11,603 nt of DNA from Nitrospirota bacterium (lineage in GTDB: Bacteria; Nitrospirota; Nitrospiria; Nitrospirales; Nitrospiraceae): contig JACRLS010000263.1 of the NCBI GenBank assembly GCA_016235225.1, forward strand, positions 1 to 11,603, read 5' to 3'. Position 1 is the first letter of the stretch. The number at the start of each line of letters is the position of its first letter. Under the pieces are notes generated by a model, which searched no databases, was not told the origin of the DNA, and saw only the letters and a program-made list of their open reading frames with translations. This document shows positions 1-6,620 of the stretch, piece after piece. The translations under genes and the position numbers were made by a program.

Positions 1-2
1 TG

Positions 3-3000
3 AGGCAGACGATTCCCGCAGGCTCTGACATACTGCCGCCGCGCCTTCCTCTCCGCGGCCTGTTGATCGCGCAGTTTTGCGGCGCGTTCAACGACAACGC
101 CTGGAAGCTCATCGTCGCGCTGCTCGGCATCAAGTCCCTCGCGGGTGCGGTGGGACCGGGCACCGGCCTCGAAGCCGCCTCCCAGACGGAAACCGCCAAA
201 GCGTTCATCGTCTTCACTCTGCCGCTGATGGCCGTCTCGCTCGTGGCCGGTGTCCTGGCCGACCGTGTCAGCAAACGCACCATCCTCGTGACGATGAAAG
301 TCGTGGAGGTGGGCCTCATGGCGGCCGGCACCGCAGCCCTCATGATCGTTCCGGCCGGAGGCTGGCTGCCGTTGATCGTGCTCGGCTGTATGGGCGTACA
401 TAGCGCCCTCTTTAGCCCGGCCAAGTACGGCATCCTGCCTGAAATCGTTCCACACGAGAAATTGTCCGCGGCCAACGGTTGGCTGGAGATGTGCACCTTC
501 CTGGCTATCCTGCTGGGCACGGCCTCCGGCGGCATCCTGCTGGATCACGCCACACCCGTCACCTGGTTGGCCGGCGCCGCTCTCACCGTGATGGCAACCG
601 TGGGATTCATCGCCTCCTGGACCATTCCCCCCGCACCTCCGGCCCGATCCACCGGCGGGATCGTATGGACGCTCGCGTCGGCCTGGACCGCCGTGACGTC
701 CGATCGAGTGTTACGCCTGGCGGTGATCGGCACGATCTTTTTCTGGACGATCGCTAGCCTGTTCGGCCAAGACATGCTGGTCTATGCCAAAGCCGTCCTC
801 GGCCTGTCGGATTCCCTCTCCGGCCTGCCTCTCGCAACACTGGCCGTCGGAATCGGTGCCGGCGCCATGCTTGCCGGCAGGCTATCCGGCGCACGGGTTG
901 AGTACGGCCTCATCCCCCTCGGCGCGCTCGGCGTCGCCGTGGTGCTCACCCTAATGGGGACACTGGCCCCGACCCTGTCCGACACCCTCCTTCTTATGGC
1001 GCTGTTGGGTCTGGCCAGCGGGCTTCTGCTGGTACCGCTCGATGCCTTGATCCAGTGGCGCGCACCGCATGATCGACGAGGCGCGATTCTCGCGCTGTGG
1101 AATACCGGCGTGTTCGGCGGTGTGTTGCTCGGTTCGCTCGCGGGCGACGGACTGGCCTCCTTCGGATTCTCAACCGGACAGATCCTGCTCGCGGCCGGTG
1201 GGATGACGCTGCTGGGAACCCTGTGGGCACTCTGGCTGGTGCCGGATGCGCTGATCCGGTTGCTCATGGTGCTGTTCACCAAGACGATCTACCGGCTCCG
1301 GATCGTCGGCGCCGAGAATCTGCCGCCCCAGGGTGGAGCCCTCCTCATCCCGAATCACATCTCTTTCGTCGACGGCTTCCTGCTCATGGCCAGCCTGGAC
1401 CGCCCGGTTCGTTTTGTCGTGGACGCACAGTACGCCGGGCATCCGCTGCTGAAATCGCTGGCGAGCATCATGGGCATCATCCCCATCTCCTCTCAGGGTG
1501 GTCCTCGCGTGATCCTTCGCGCGCTCCGCGACGCCGGATCCGCGCTCGACGCGGGAGAACTCGTCTGCTTTTTCCCGGAAGGGCAGATCACCAGGACCGG
1601 CACACTGTTGCCGTTCCGCCGCGGATTCGAACGGATCGTGAAAGGTCGTTCGGTGCCCATCGTGCCGGTTCATCTTGACCGTGTGTGGGGGAGCATCTTC
1701 AGCTTCGTGAAAGGTCGATTCCTCTTCAAATGGCCGGAGCGCATCCCCTATCCGGTCACCGTCTCCTTCGGCGCGCCGAGACCGTCCGACACTCCGTCCT
1801 ACGAGCTGCGTCGCGCCGTCCAGGAATTAGGTGAAGCCGCCTGGCGCCTGCGCAAGCCGCACCGTCGCCCGCTGCACGTCGCGTTCATCCGGGGTATGCG
1901 CCGCCATCCGTTCCGTTTCGCGATGGCCGATGCGACCAGGCCCAAGGTCTCGGCGCTGCAGGCCCTCGCGGGATCGATCGTGCTCGCCCGGCTCCTTCGT
2001 CCCCATTGGCAGGACCAGCCGCACGTCGGCCTGTTGCTCCCCCCGAGCGTCGCCGGCGCGCTGGTCAACGTGGCCACGCTCCTCTGCGGCCGGACGAGCG
2101 TGAATCTCAACTACACGGTGGGACGCGCGGGCCTGGAGTCCGCCTGCCGGCAGGCGAAGATTCGGACGGTGGTGACCAGCCGCCAGTTTGTGGAGAAGGC
2201 CAAACTGGACCTCCCCGACGGACTCACCCTGCTGTGGCTTGAGGATCTCGCGCCGGCGATTGGACTCGGACGGAAGCTGGTCGGGTTTCTCCTCGCGCTC
2301 ATGGCCCCCATCCGTCTGATCGAGCGGGCCTGCGGGCAACGCCGCCGGACCGTCATTGACGACCTCGCCACCATTATCTTCAGCAGCGGGAGCACCGGGG
2401 AACCGAAGGGGGTGATGCTCTCACATTTCAGTATCGATTCGAACATCGAGGGCGTGGCGCAGGTCTTTCACGTCGACCCACAGGATCGGGCGCTGGGCAT
2501 CCTGCCGTTCTTCCATTCCTTCGGCTATCTGATCTTTTGGTTCGTCACGCGCGCCGGCGTCGGGATCGTGTTCCATCCCTCGCCGCTGGATGTGGGGGCC
2601 ATCGGAGACCTCGTCGCCCGATACCGCGTCACACTGCTGGTCTCCACGCCGACCTTTCTGCAGCTCTACCAGCGTCGCTGCACACCGGAGCAATTCAGTT
2701 CCCTCCGCGTCGTGCTGACCGGCGCGGAAAAACTGCAGCCCCGCCTGTCGCAGGCCTTCGAAGATCGATTCGGCATTCGCCCCGTCGAAGGCTACGGGGT
2801 CACCGAATGTGCCCCCGTCATCTGCGTCAATTGTCCGGATTTCCGGGCGGCCGGATTTTTCCAATCCGCCTCCCGGCGGGGCACCGTGGGCCAACCGCTT
2901 CCCGGCGTCTGCGTTCGAATTGTAGACCCGGAGACGTTTGCGCCCTTGCCGCCGAACCGCGCCGGGATGCTGCTCGTGCGGGGCTCCAACGTGATGGACG

Positions 3001-3443
3001 GCTATCTGGGACGCGAGGACCTCACCGAGAAGGCCATGCGAGAGGGCTGGTACGTGACGGGCGACATTGCCATCGTGGACGACGACGGATTTGTCACCAT
3101 CACCGACCGGTTGTCCCGCTTCTCCAAGATCGGCGGCGAGATGGTTCCGCACGGCGGCGTCGAGGAGGCCTTGCATCAAGCTGCCGGGATCGAAGGACAG
3201 GCGTTTGCCGTGACCGGCATCCCGGACCAACGGAAAGGCGAGGTGCTGGCGGTCCTGCACACGCTGGACGAATCGCGCATCCCTGAAGTTCTCGACAAAC
3301 TCGGAGAGACCGGCCTCTCAAACCTGTTCGTCCCCTCACGGAGCAACTTCGTCAAAGTGGATGCCTTGCCGGTGCTCGGCACCGGCAAGCTGGACCTCCG
3401 GGCTCTCAAGCAGATCGCGGTGGAACGACTTCAAGGGCGTTAA
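3..3443 (+). CDS. aas: LplT-PlsC-Aas fusion: lysophospholipid flippase / acyltransferase / acyl-ACP synthetase, 5' end outside window
   Basis: Salvages lysophospholipids: the MFS part flips them across the inner membrane, the synthetase charges acyl carrier protein with fatty acid, and the acyltransferase re-acylates the lipid. Residues here are counted from the TTG codon at 63. The N-terminal half is hydrophobic and opens with QFCGAFNDNAWK, typical of LplT. The acyltransferase shows NHISFVD (H432, D437; HX4D motif) and FPEGQ (E506). The adenylation domain shows FSSGSTGEPKG (773-783), YGVTE (911-915), VTGD (998-1001) and a C-terminal GTGK (K1109). The frame stays open upstream of 63 to the window edge and reads sensibly (LPPRLPLRGLLIAQF), with no ATG or GTG, so TTG 63 is probably internal and the gene begins outside the window. 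In E. coli lplT and aas are separate adjacent genes; here all three domains are one protein. Family assignment is firm. Confidence 0.93.
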   Translation, partial: RQTIPAGSDILPPRLPLRGLLIAQFCGAFNDNAWKLIVALLGIKSLAGAVGPGTGLEAASQTETAKAFIVFTLPLMAVSLVAGVLADRVSKRTILVTMKVVEVGLMAAGTAALMIVPAGGWLPLIVLGCMGVHSALFSPAKYGILPEIVPHEKLSAANGWLEMCTFLAILLGTASGGILLDHATPVTWLAGAALTVMATVGFIASWTIPPAPPARSTGGIVWTLASAWTAVTSDRVLRLAVIGTIFFWTIASLFGQDMLVYAKAVLGLSDSLSGLPLATLAVGIGAGAMLAGRLSGARVEYGLIPLGALGVAVVLTLMGTLAPTLSDTLLLMALLGLASGLLLVPLDALIQWRAPHDRRGAILALWNTGVFGGVLLGSLAGDGLASFGFSTGQILLAAGGMTLLGTLWALWLVPDALIRLLMVLFTKTIYRLRIVGAENLPPQGGALLIPNHISFVDGFLLMASLDRPVRFVVDAQYAGHPLLKSLASIMGIIPISSQGGPRVILRALRDAGSALDAGELVCFFPEGQITRTGTLLPFRRGFERIVKGRSVPIVPVHLDRVWGSIFSFVKGRFLFKWPERIPYPVTVSFGAPRPSDTPSYELRRAVQELGEAAWRLRKPHRRPLHVAFIRGMRRHPFRFAMADATRPKVSALQALAGSIVLARLLRPHWQDQPHVGLLLPPSVAGALVNVATLLCGRTSVNLNYTVGRAGLESACRQAKIRTVVTSRQFVEKAKLDLPDGLTLLWLEDLAPAIGLGRKLVGFLLALMAPIRLIERACGQRRRTVIDDLATIIFSSGSTGEPKGVMLSHFSIDSNIEGVAQVFHVDPQDRALGILPFFHSFGYLIFWFVTRAGVGIVFHPSPLDVGAIGDLVARYRVTLLVSTPTFLQLYQRRCTPEQFSSLRVVLTGAEKLQPRLSQAFEDRFGIRPVEGYGVTECAPVICVNCPDFRAAGFFQSASRRGTVGQPLPGVCVRIVDPETFAPLPPNRAGMLLVRGSNVMDGYLGREDLTEKAMREGWYVTGDIAIVDDDGFVTITDRLSRFSKIGGEMVPHGGVEEALHQAAGIEGQAFAVTGIPDQRKGEVLAVLHTLDESRIPEVLDKLGETGLSNLFVPSRSNFVKVDALPVLGTGKLDLRALKQIAVERLQGR

Positions 3444-3474
3444 GCGTCAATCGTGAAGCGGAAGACATCTGATG

Positions 3475-3529
3475 ATCTGTTGATCTGTCGAGTGTCCGGA
3501 AATTCCGATCAATCGACAGATCAACAGAT
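3475..3529. repeat. 17-bp perfect inverted repeat (stem-loop) between aas and the amidohydrolase gene
   Basis: The arms 3475-3491 and 3513-3529 are exact reverse complements (17 of 17), separated by 21 bases. Each arm is itself a near tandem repeat of a GATCTGT-type heptamer. The loop holds a small 5-bp inverted repeat (3497-3507), and the palindrome TTCCGGAA follows at 3529-3536. As RNA it would form a stable hairpin after the aas stop, but no T-run follows, so it is not a classic intrinsic terminator. It may be a REP-like dispersed element or a 3'-end-protecting hairpin; the copy number elsewhere is unknown. Confidence 0.8.
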
Positions 3530-3562
3530 TCCGGAATTGTTCCACGAGAGGACGAACGACGC

Positions 3563-4534
3563 ATGGCTGACAAATCTCTCATCGACTGCCACGTGCATCT
3601 GGCCGCGCTCCCCGACGGCGACAACGGCTGCTTCATTTCACCGAAGCTCTTAAAGAGCCCACTGTTCCGATTTCTGCTCTGGAAACACGGCCTCTCCCCC
3701 AAGGCCCCTAGGGACGCCAACCGGAAGTATGTGGACGATCTGCTGGTGGAGCTCCGCGCATCGCGCCATGTGCGGCAAGCCGTCCTCCTCGGCATGGACG
3801 GATACTATGACCGGAACGGAACGCTCGACCTCGTCCAGACGGACTTTCTGGTCGGCAACGACTATGTGCTCGCCACGAGCCGCGCCCACCCGAACGAGTT
3901 TCTGGCCGGCGTGTCGATCAACCCCCAGCGTCGTGATGCGATCGAGGAGGTGCATCGCTGCGCCGACGCCGGGGCGGTGCTGGTCAAAGTCCTGCCCAAT
4001 GCGCAGCATTTCGACCCGGCCGATACCCGATACAAGTCCTTCTACCGGACGCTGGCCGCGCGCGGGCTGCCGTTGCTGAGCCATGTCGGCTACGAACTCA
4101 GCCTCCTCGGAAAGGACCAGTCGCTGGGCGATCCGGATCGGCTGCGAACCCCGCTCGATGAAGGCGTCACCGTCATCGCCGCCCACGCCTGCAGCTACGG
4201 TCTCATGGTCTACGAAAAGTTCCTCCCGACCTTTCGCCGAATGGTCCGCACTTATCCTTGCTTTTTCGGCGACGTCTCGGCCCTGACGCTGCCGAACCGC
4301 CTCAAGATGCTGCTGGCGCTTCGATACGAGCCCGATCTCCAGTCACGCCTGCTCTTCGGCACCGACTATCCCTTGTCGGTCTTTCACATCCCCGCCTGGG
4401 GGCGAGTGGCGCCCGGCACTTTACGGACAATGATCCGCACCAAGAATCGCTTCGATCGCCAGGTCACCGTCTGCCAGGGGCTTGGACTCAATTTCGGTTC
4501 CTTCGGTGACCTGATCGACCGGCGATACAGCTAG
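3563..4534 (+). CDS. Amidohydrolase-2 family metal-dependent hydrolase
   Basis: Predicted TIM-barrel metal hydrolase of 323 residues, the usual size for the amidohydrolase-2 (PF04909-type) family, whose members hydrolyse or decarboxylate varied substrates. Visible metal-site residues: DCHVH near the N terminus (H10, H12), LLSHVGYE (H174), IAAHACSYG (H208) and FGTDYP (D268), in the order and spacing expected. No signal peptide is seen, so it is probably cytoplasmic. The ATG at 3563 is preceded by GAGAGGA (3546-3552), a good ribosome-binding site. The gene lies 119 bases after aas with a stem-loop between, so co-transcription is uncertain. Its TAG stop is part of the CTAG flanking the MITE-like element; the sequence beyond the element restores the same CTAG, so the stop was probably there before insertion. 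Substrate cannot be told. Confidence 0.85.
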   Translation: MADKSLIDCHVHLAALPDGDNGCFISPKLLKSPLFRFLLWKHGLSPKAPRDANRKYVDDLLVELRASRHVRQAVLLGMDGYYDRNGTLDLVQTDFLVGNDYVLATSRAHPNEFLAGVSINPQRRDAIEEVHRCADAGAVLVKVLPNAQHFDPADTRYKSFYRTLAARGLPLLSHVGYELSLLGKDQSLGDPDRLRTPLDEGVTVIAAHACSYGLMVYEKFLPTFRRMVRTYPCFFGDVSALTLPNRLKMLLALRYEPDLQSRLLFGTDYPLSVFHIPAWGRVAPGTLRTMIRTKNRFDRQVTVCQGLGLNFGSFGDLIDRRYS

Positions 4535-4663
4535 GAGCCTGTCCGACATTAGGAAGCACGAAAATTTCGACGCACACATTTGCCTCAGGATCAACGATCT
4601 CGATTCGGTCAATATGATTTCATCCCCCCAAATCGGTCAATTTCGGCAATGTCGGACAGGCTC
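4535..4663. mobile_element. MITE-like element, 129 bp, with perfect terminal inverted repeats and CTAG flanks
   Basis: The 20-base arms 4531-4550 and 4648-4667 are exact reverse complements. Each has CTAG outermost, followed inward by GAGCCTGTCCGACATT on the left and its complement on the right. CTAG at both ends fits a 4-bp target duplication, as made by IS5-type transposases (consensus YTAR), although CTAG is self-complementary and could be counted as part of the repeats instead. The interior has no coding frame I believe; it carries two copies of TCGGTCAAT (4605-4613 and 4633-4641). With no transposase inside, it would be a non-autonomous element mobilised in trans. The insertion sits exactly at the stop codon of the upstream gene. 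Confidence 0.78.
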
Positions 4664-4667
4664 CTAG

Positions 4668-5035
4668 GGGGCCCGGACAGCAGGTTGGTTTCGCCCAAGG
4701 GGCAGGTTGCGCGACCCCCGATATGGGTCCTGATCAGTCGTGTCGCATGCTCACGGAGTCGAGGAATCGGGGTAGGCCTGCGTAGTCACGTACCCGCCCT
4801 TTCTTAAGGGTGTGGGGCTTGCCGCATGAGGAAAGGGAAGGCGAGCCTTGATTATCTGCGTAGAAACTCGTCCCATATTCTGGTCCCGGTTTTGGTCACG
4901 GTTTTAGGCCCGATTCCCTCTCAGCCGCAATCACCGTTCGCCACACCTAAGAATCACCTAACCATCTGTTTTGTGGTGAAACAATCTCGGTCCATCTCTC
5001 AAAATCTCACTCCTTCTCACTGGCTGTCAGGCTCA
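4668..5035. other. Gene-free stretch, possibly degraded end of an integrated element
   Basis: I see no credible coding sequence here: frames open for 60-75 codons lack ribosome-binding sites and recognisable domains, and one runs straight through the MITE. From about 4850 onward the base composition is clearly less GC-rich than the flanking genes, and 4980-5035 is pyrimidine-rich with CTCACT three times (5006, 5016, 5032). Its position between a MITE and a tRNA 3' fragment suggests leftover mobile-element or island DNA, but no integrase or other hallmark remains. Confidence 0.45.
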
Positions 5036-5079
5036 CTTTGGATCTGACTACCCAGGTTCGAATCCTGGTCCCCCAGCCA
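5036..5079 (+). tRNA. 3' fragment of a tRNA gene (probably tRNA-Gln, anticodon TTG), likely attachment-site scar
   Basis: Reads as the 3' half of a tRNA: anticodon loop CTTTGGA (5036-5042, anticodon TTG at 5038-5040), 3' anticodon strand TCTGA (5043-5047), short variable loop, T arm CCAGG-TTCGAAT-CCTGG (5052-5068) with a perfect 5-bp stem, acceptor strand TCCCCCA (5069-5075), discriminator G and encoded CCA (5077-5079). The bases before the loop (GCTCA) cannot pair with TCTGA, and no TGGGGGA 5' strand lies at the right distance upstream, so the gene is not complete. Integrases often recombine in the anticodon-loop-to-3'-end part of tRNA genes and leave such fragments. Identity as Gln rests on the loop and acceptor strand and is an inference. 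Confidence 0.8.
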
Positions 5080-5111
5080 CTCTGATTCAGCAGGAAGGTC
5101 AGCCCTTGCAA

Positions 5112-5133
5112 GCCCGCCTCAACTGAGGCGGGC
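5112..5133 (+). terminator. Strong hairpin downstream of the tRNA fragment, probable intrinsic terminator
   Basis: GCCCGCCTCA (5112-5121) and TGAGGCGGGC (5124-5133) are perfect complements around an AC centre, giving a 9-10 bp GC-rich stem with a 2-4 base loop. Only a weak T-rich tail follows (GTCTTTAG). It lies 33 bases after the tRNA CCA end, a natural position for the terminator of the original tRNA gene, and it would insulate lexA from upstream transcription. Confidence 0.65.
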
Positions 5134-5187
5134 CGTTGCGTCTTTAGTTCATTCCCCTCCCCAAAAACCTTGAAATATTTTTCGCGC

Positions 5188-5216
5188 TTGACAGCTTTTT
5201 CCTCATGGTGTACAAA
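5188..5216 (+). promoter_or_regulatory. Predicted sigma-70 promoter of lexA
   Basis: A perfect -35 box TTGACA (5188-5193) is followed after 17 bases by TACAAA (5211-5216), four of six matches to TATAAT. Transcription would start near 5223, almost at the ATG at 5225, which makes a leaderless or nearly leaderless lexA transcript plausible. The -10 box lies inside the palindrome 5204-5227, so a bound repressor would block polymerase. Confidence 0.65.
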
Positions 5217-5227
5217 TGTACACCATG
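5204..5227. promoter_or_regulatory. 24-bp perfect palindrome over the lexA -10 box and start codon, probable LexA operator
   Basis: Arms CATGGTGTACA (5204-5214) and TGTACACCATG (5217-5227) are exact complements separated by AA. The site overlaps the predicted -10 box and both candidate ATG codons of lexA. Autorepression through a palindrome at its own promoter is the rule for LexA, so this is the best candidate SOS box here. It is neither the E. coli (CTGT-N8-ACAG) nor the Bacillus (GAAC-N4-GTTC) type. I found no second full copy in the window. Confidence 0.75.
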
Positions 5228-5845
5228 CTTCAAGAGCTCACCACACGCCAGGCCACGATCCTGAATTTCGTGGAGCGCTACACCGCGATGCACGGCTTTC
5301 CGCCGACGGTCCGCGAAATTGCCAAGCACCACGGTATGAAGAGCCCCAACGGAGTGAAGAAGCATCTGGATGCCCTGACACGAAAGGGACATCTGACGAG
5401 AAAATCAGGTGCCCGTGCCCTCCAATGCGCCCAATCGACACCCCGTCATGAGAGCGTGTCAGTGCCGATCATCGGGCGGGTCGCCGCAGGGCAGCCCATC
5501 CTGGCGGAGGAACATCGGCTCGGCGAGGTGACGTTAGACCGGTCGCTGGTCCGCTGGAACCAGCCCTTCCTGCTCAAGGTCAAAGGCGACAGCATGATCA
5601 ACGCCGGCATCCTGGAAGGCGACTATGTGCTGGTCAACGCCCAGGCCCAGGCTCAACCGGGCGACATCGTCGTGGCCTTGCTGGACGACGACGCCACCGT
5701 GAAACGATTCCTGCAGACCCCCGACGGGTATGTGCTGCAGCCGGAGAATCCGAACTACGCCCCGATTCCGCTGCGTCCGGACGGTCCTACCGCCAGAATT
5801 GTCGGCAAAGTGAACGGGGTTCTCCGCCTTCCACATCTGAATTAA
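5225..5845 (+). CDS. lexA: LexA repressor, SOS regulator
   Basis: Transcriptional repressor of the SOS response that cleaves itself when RecA filaments form. With the ATG at 5225 it is 206 residues, the normal LexA length. The N-terminal winged helix (LTTRQATILNFVERY, then PPTVREIA and SPNGVKKHL) matches LexA. The C-terminal S24 protease part has the cleavage site Ala88-Gly89 (VAAGQPI), the nucleophile S123 (GDSM) and the general base K160 (TVKRF); the spacings 34 and 37 equal those in E. coli LexA. An ATG at 5216 adds three residues, but it lies in the predicted -10 box, so I prefer 5225; neither start has a clear ribosome-binding site. lexA is followed after 21 bases by the RadA-like gene and so heads a probable operon. 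Being beside polymerase genes, it may control a local regulon rather than the whole genome's. Confidence 0.95.
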   Translation: MLQELTTRQATILNFVERYTAMHGFPPTVREIAKHHGMKSPNGVKKHLDALTRKGHLTRKSGARALQCAQSTPRHESVSVPIIGRVAAGQPILAEEHRLGEVTLDRSLVRWNQPFLLKVKGDSMINAGILEGDYVLVNAQAQAQPGDIVVALLDDDATVKRFLQTPDGYVLQPENPNYAPIPLRPDGPTARIVGKVNGVLRLPHLN

Positions 5846-5866
5846 ACAGCGAGAGGAGCGATCGCC

Positions 5867-6382
5867 ATGTTGACCAGACAGCCATTGCAGACGTTTTCGT
5901 TTTCGGGCAGTGCCCCCCATCACGCCGGACTGATTCCCTATCCCCTGCTCGCCGTCGTTCGCCACGGCCCTCTGCATCTGCAACAGGCCGATGGACTGGT
6001 CCTGCTCTACGGACATGAGGCGGTATTGCGGTTGGGGCTCTACGCCGCGGCCGATCGGGCCTTGGCCGGTGAATCGGTGCTCTATCTGGACGGCGCTAAT
6101 GCCTTCGACCCCTTCGTCATCAGCCGGCTCGCGCGTGTCAGCCACGTCCTGCCGCGTACGCTGCTGACCTCGATCCACCTTTCGCGCGCCTTCACCTGTC
6201 ATCAAATGACGAGGCTGGCCACGGACCACCTGACGCAGGCGCTCCGCACCCATCGAGCCCGGACCGTCATCGTCTCCGGCCCCTTCGAGACCTTTTATGA
6301 CGAAGCCGTCCCCGCCGGTGAACGGGGCAAACTGGCGCAGACCCTCGTCGCCGCGCTGCACGCCCTGGCCCGACGCGGCTAG
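5867..6382 (+). CDS. RadA/RecA-fold protein without a recognisable Walker A motif, mutasome accessory candidate
   Basis: A 171-residue protein with good ribosome-binding site (GAGAGGAG, about ten bases before the ATG), 21 bases after lexA. It looks like a stripped RecA/RadA ATPase core: a hydrophobic strand LVLLYGHEAVL where the P-loop should be (residues 46-54 are LLYGHEAVL; no GxxxxGKT), a strand VLYLDGANAFDP, then SRAFTCHQM (106-114), which resembles the RAxNxxHQ segment of Rad51/RadA, and a later strand TVIVSGP. ATP binding of the classic kind is therefore unlikely. ImuA, the RecA-like partner in many SOS mutasomes, offers a functional parallel: such proteins can bridge a polymerase to RecA filaments. 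Family assignment comes from pattern recognition and is moderate; the SOS role is inferred from context. Confidence 0.7.
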   Translation: MLTRQPLQTFSFSGSAPHHAGLIPYPLLAVVRHGPLHLQQADGLVLLYGHEAVLRLGLYAAADRALAGESVLYLDGANAFDPFVISRLARVSHVLPRTLLTSIHLSRAFTCHQMTRLATDHLTQALRTHRARTVIVSGPFETFYDEAVPAGERGKLAQTLVAALHALARRG

Positions 6383-6389
6383 AGCTGGC

Positions 6390-6416
6390 ACATCCCTCGC
6401 ACCACGTGGGGGATGT
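6390..6416 (+). terminator. Hairpin after the RadA-like gene, possible terminator or attenuator
   Basis: ACATCCCTC (6390-6398) can pair with GGGGGATGT (6408-6416), with one G-U pair, around a 9-base loop. It starts 8 bases after the stop codon. Only TTCTA follows, so termination would be weak; partial read-through to the polymerase genes is plausible. Confidence 0.4.
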
Positions 6417-6431
6417 TCTAGAAGACGTCAT

Positions 6432-6612
6432 TCGTGAAGCGTGAAGCGTATCTCGTTATTCGGGCGGGACTTGCGAGAAACGCGAGACTGGCGGGAAAGG
6501 CAAGACGAGGTGAGCGTCTCCATGTCGCCAGTCGCGCCTTTCACGCCAGTCTCGCCTGTCGCGCCGGCGAGATGCGAACGACGTTTCACGCATGACGTTT
6601 CACGCTTCACGA
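6432..6612. repeat. Nested long inverted repeat, about 180 bp, REP/cruciform-like
   Basis: Outer arms 6432-6445 and 6599-6612 are perfect 14-base complements, extended by a G-T pair and three more pairs (to 6449 and 6595). Inner arms 6482-6501 and 6536-6555 match 19 of 20 and enclose a 34-base loop. Between them the sides match partially (ATCTCG with CGAGAT at 6450 and 6568). The right side also contains ACGTTTCACGC twice with a 14-base period. The whole unit could fold into one long branched stem. It sits between the RadA-like gene and the 96-aa gene. It resembles intergenic repeats I recall from Nitrospira genomes, which I cannot check. Confidence 0.8.
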
Positions 6613-6620
6613 GATTCGGA

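Noticed and set aside
2421..3260. 279-codon open frame on the minus strand
   Set aside because: Antisense to the adenylation domain of aas, whose motifs are clear; a shadow of GC-rich coding DNA.
4580..4807. 75-codon open frame
   Set aside because: Runs across the MITE boundary, with no ribosome-binding site and no domain.
4826..5047. 73-codon open frame
   Set aside because: Runs into the tRNA fragment and has no recognisable features.
5000..5079. A complete functional tRNA
   Set aside because: No 5' acceptor strand, D arm or 5' anticodon strand can be found; only the 3' half is present.
5534..6391. 285-codon open frame on the minus strand
   Set aside because: Antisense to lexA and the RadA-like gene; no ribosome-binding site or domain.
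3451..6441. TCGTGAAGCG shared by 3451-3460 and 6432-6441 as a repeat family
   Set aside because: A 10-base match is expected by chance in a window of this size.
6441..6620. Longer N terminus for the 96-aa protein from the GTG at 6441
   Set aside because: It would translate the inverted-repeat element; the MGRT start at 6621 is more natural.
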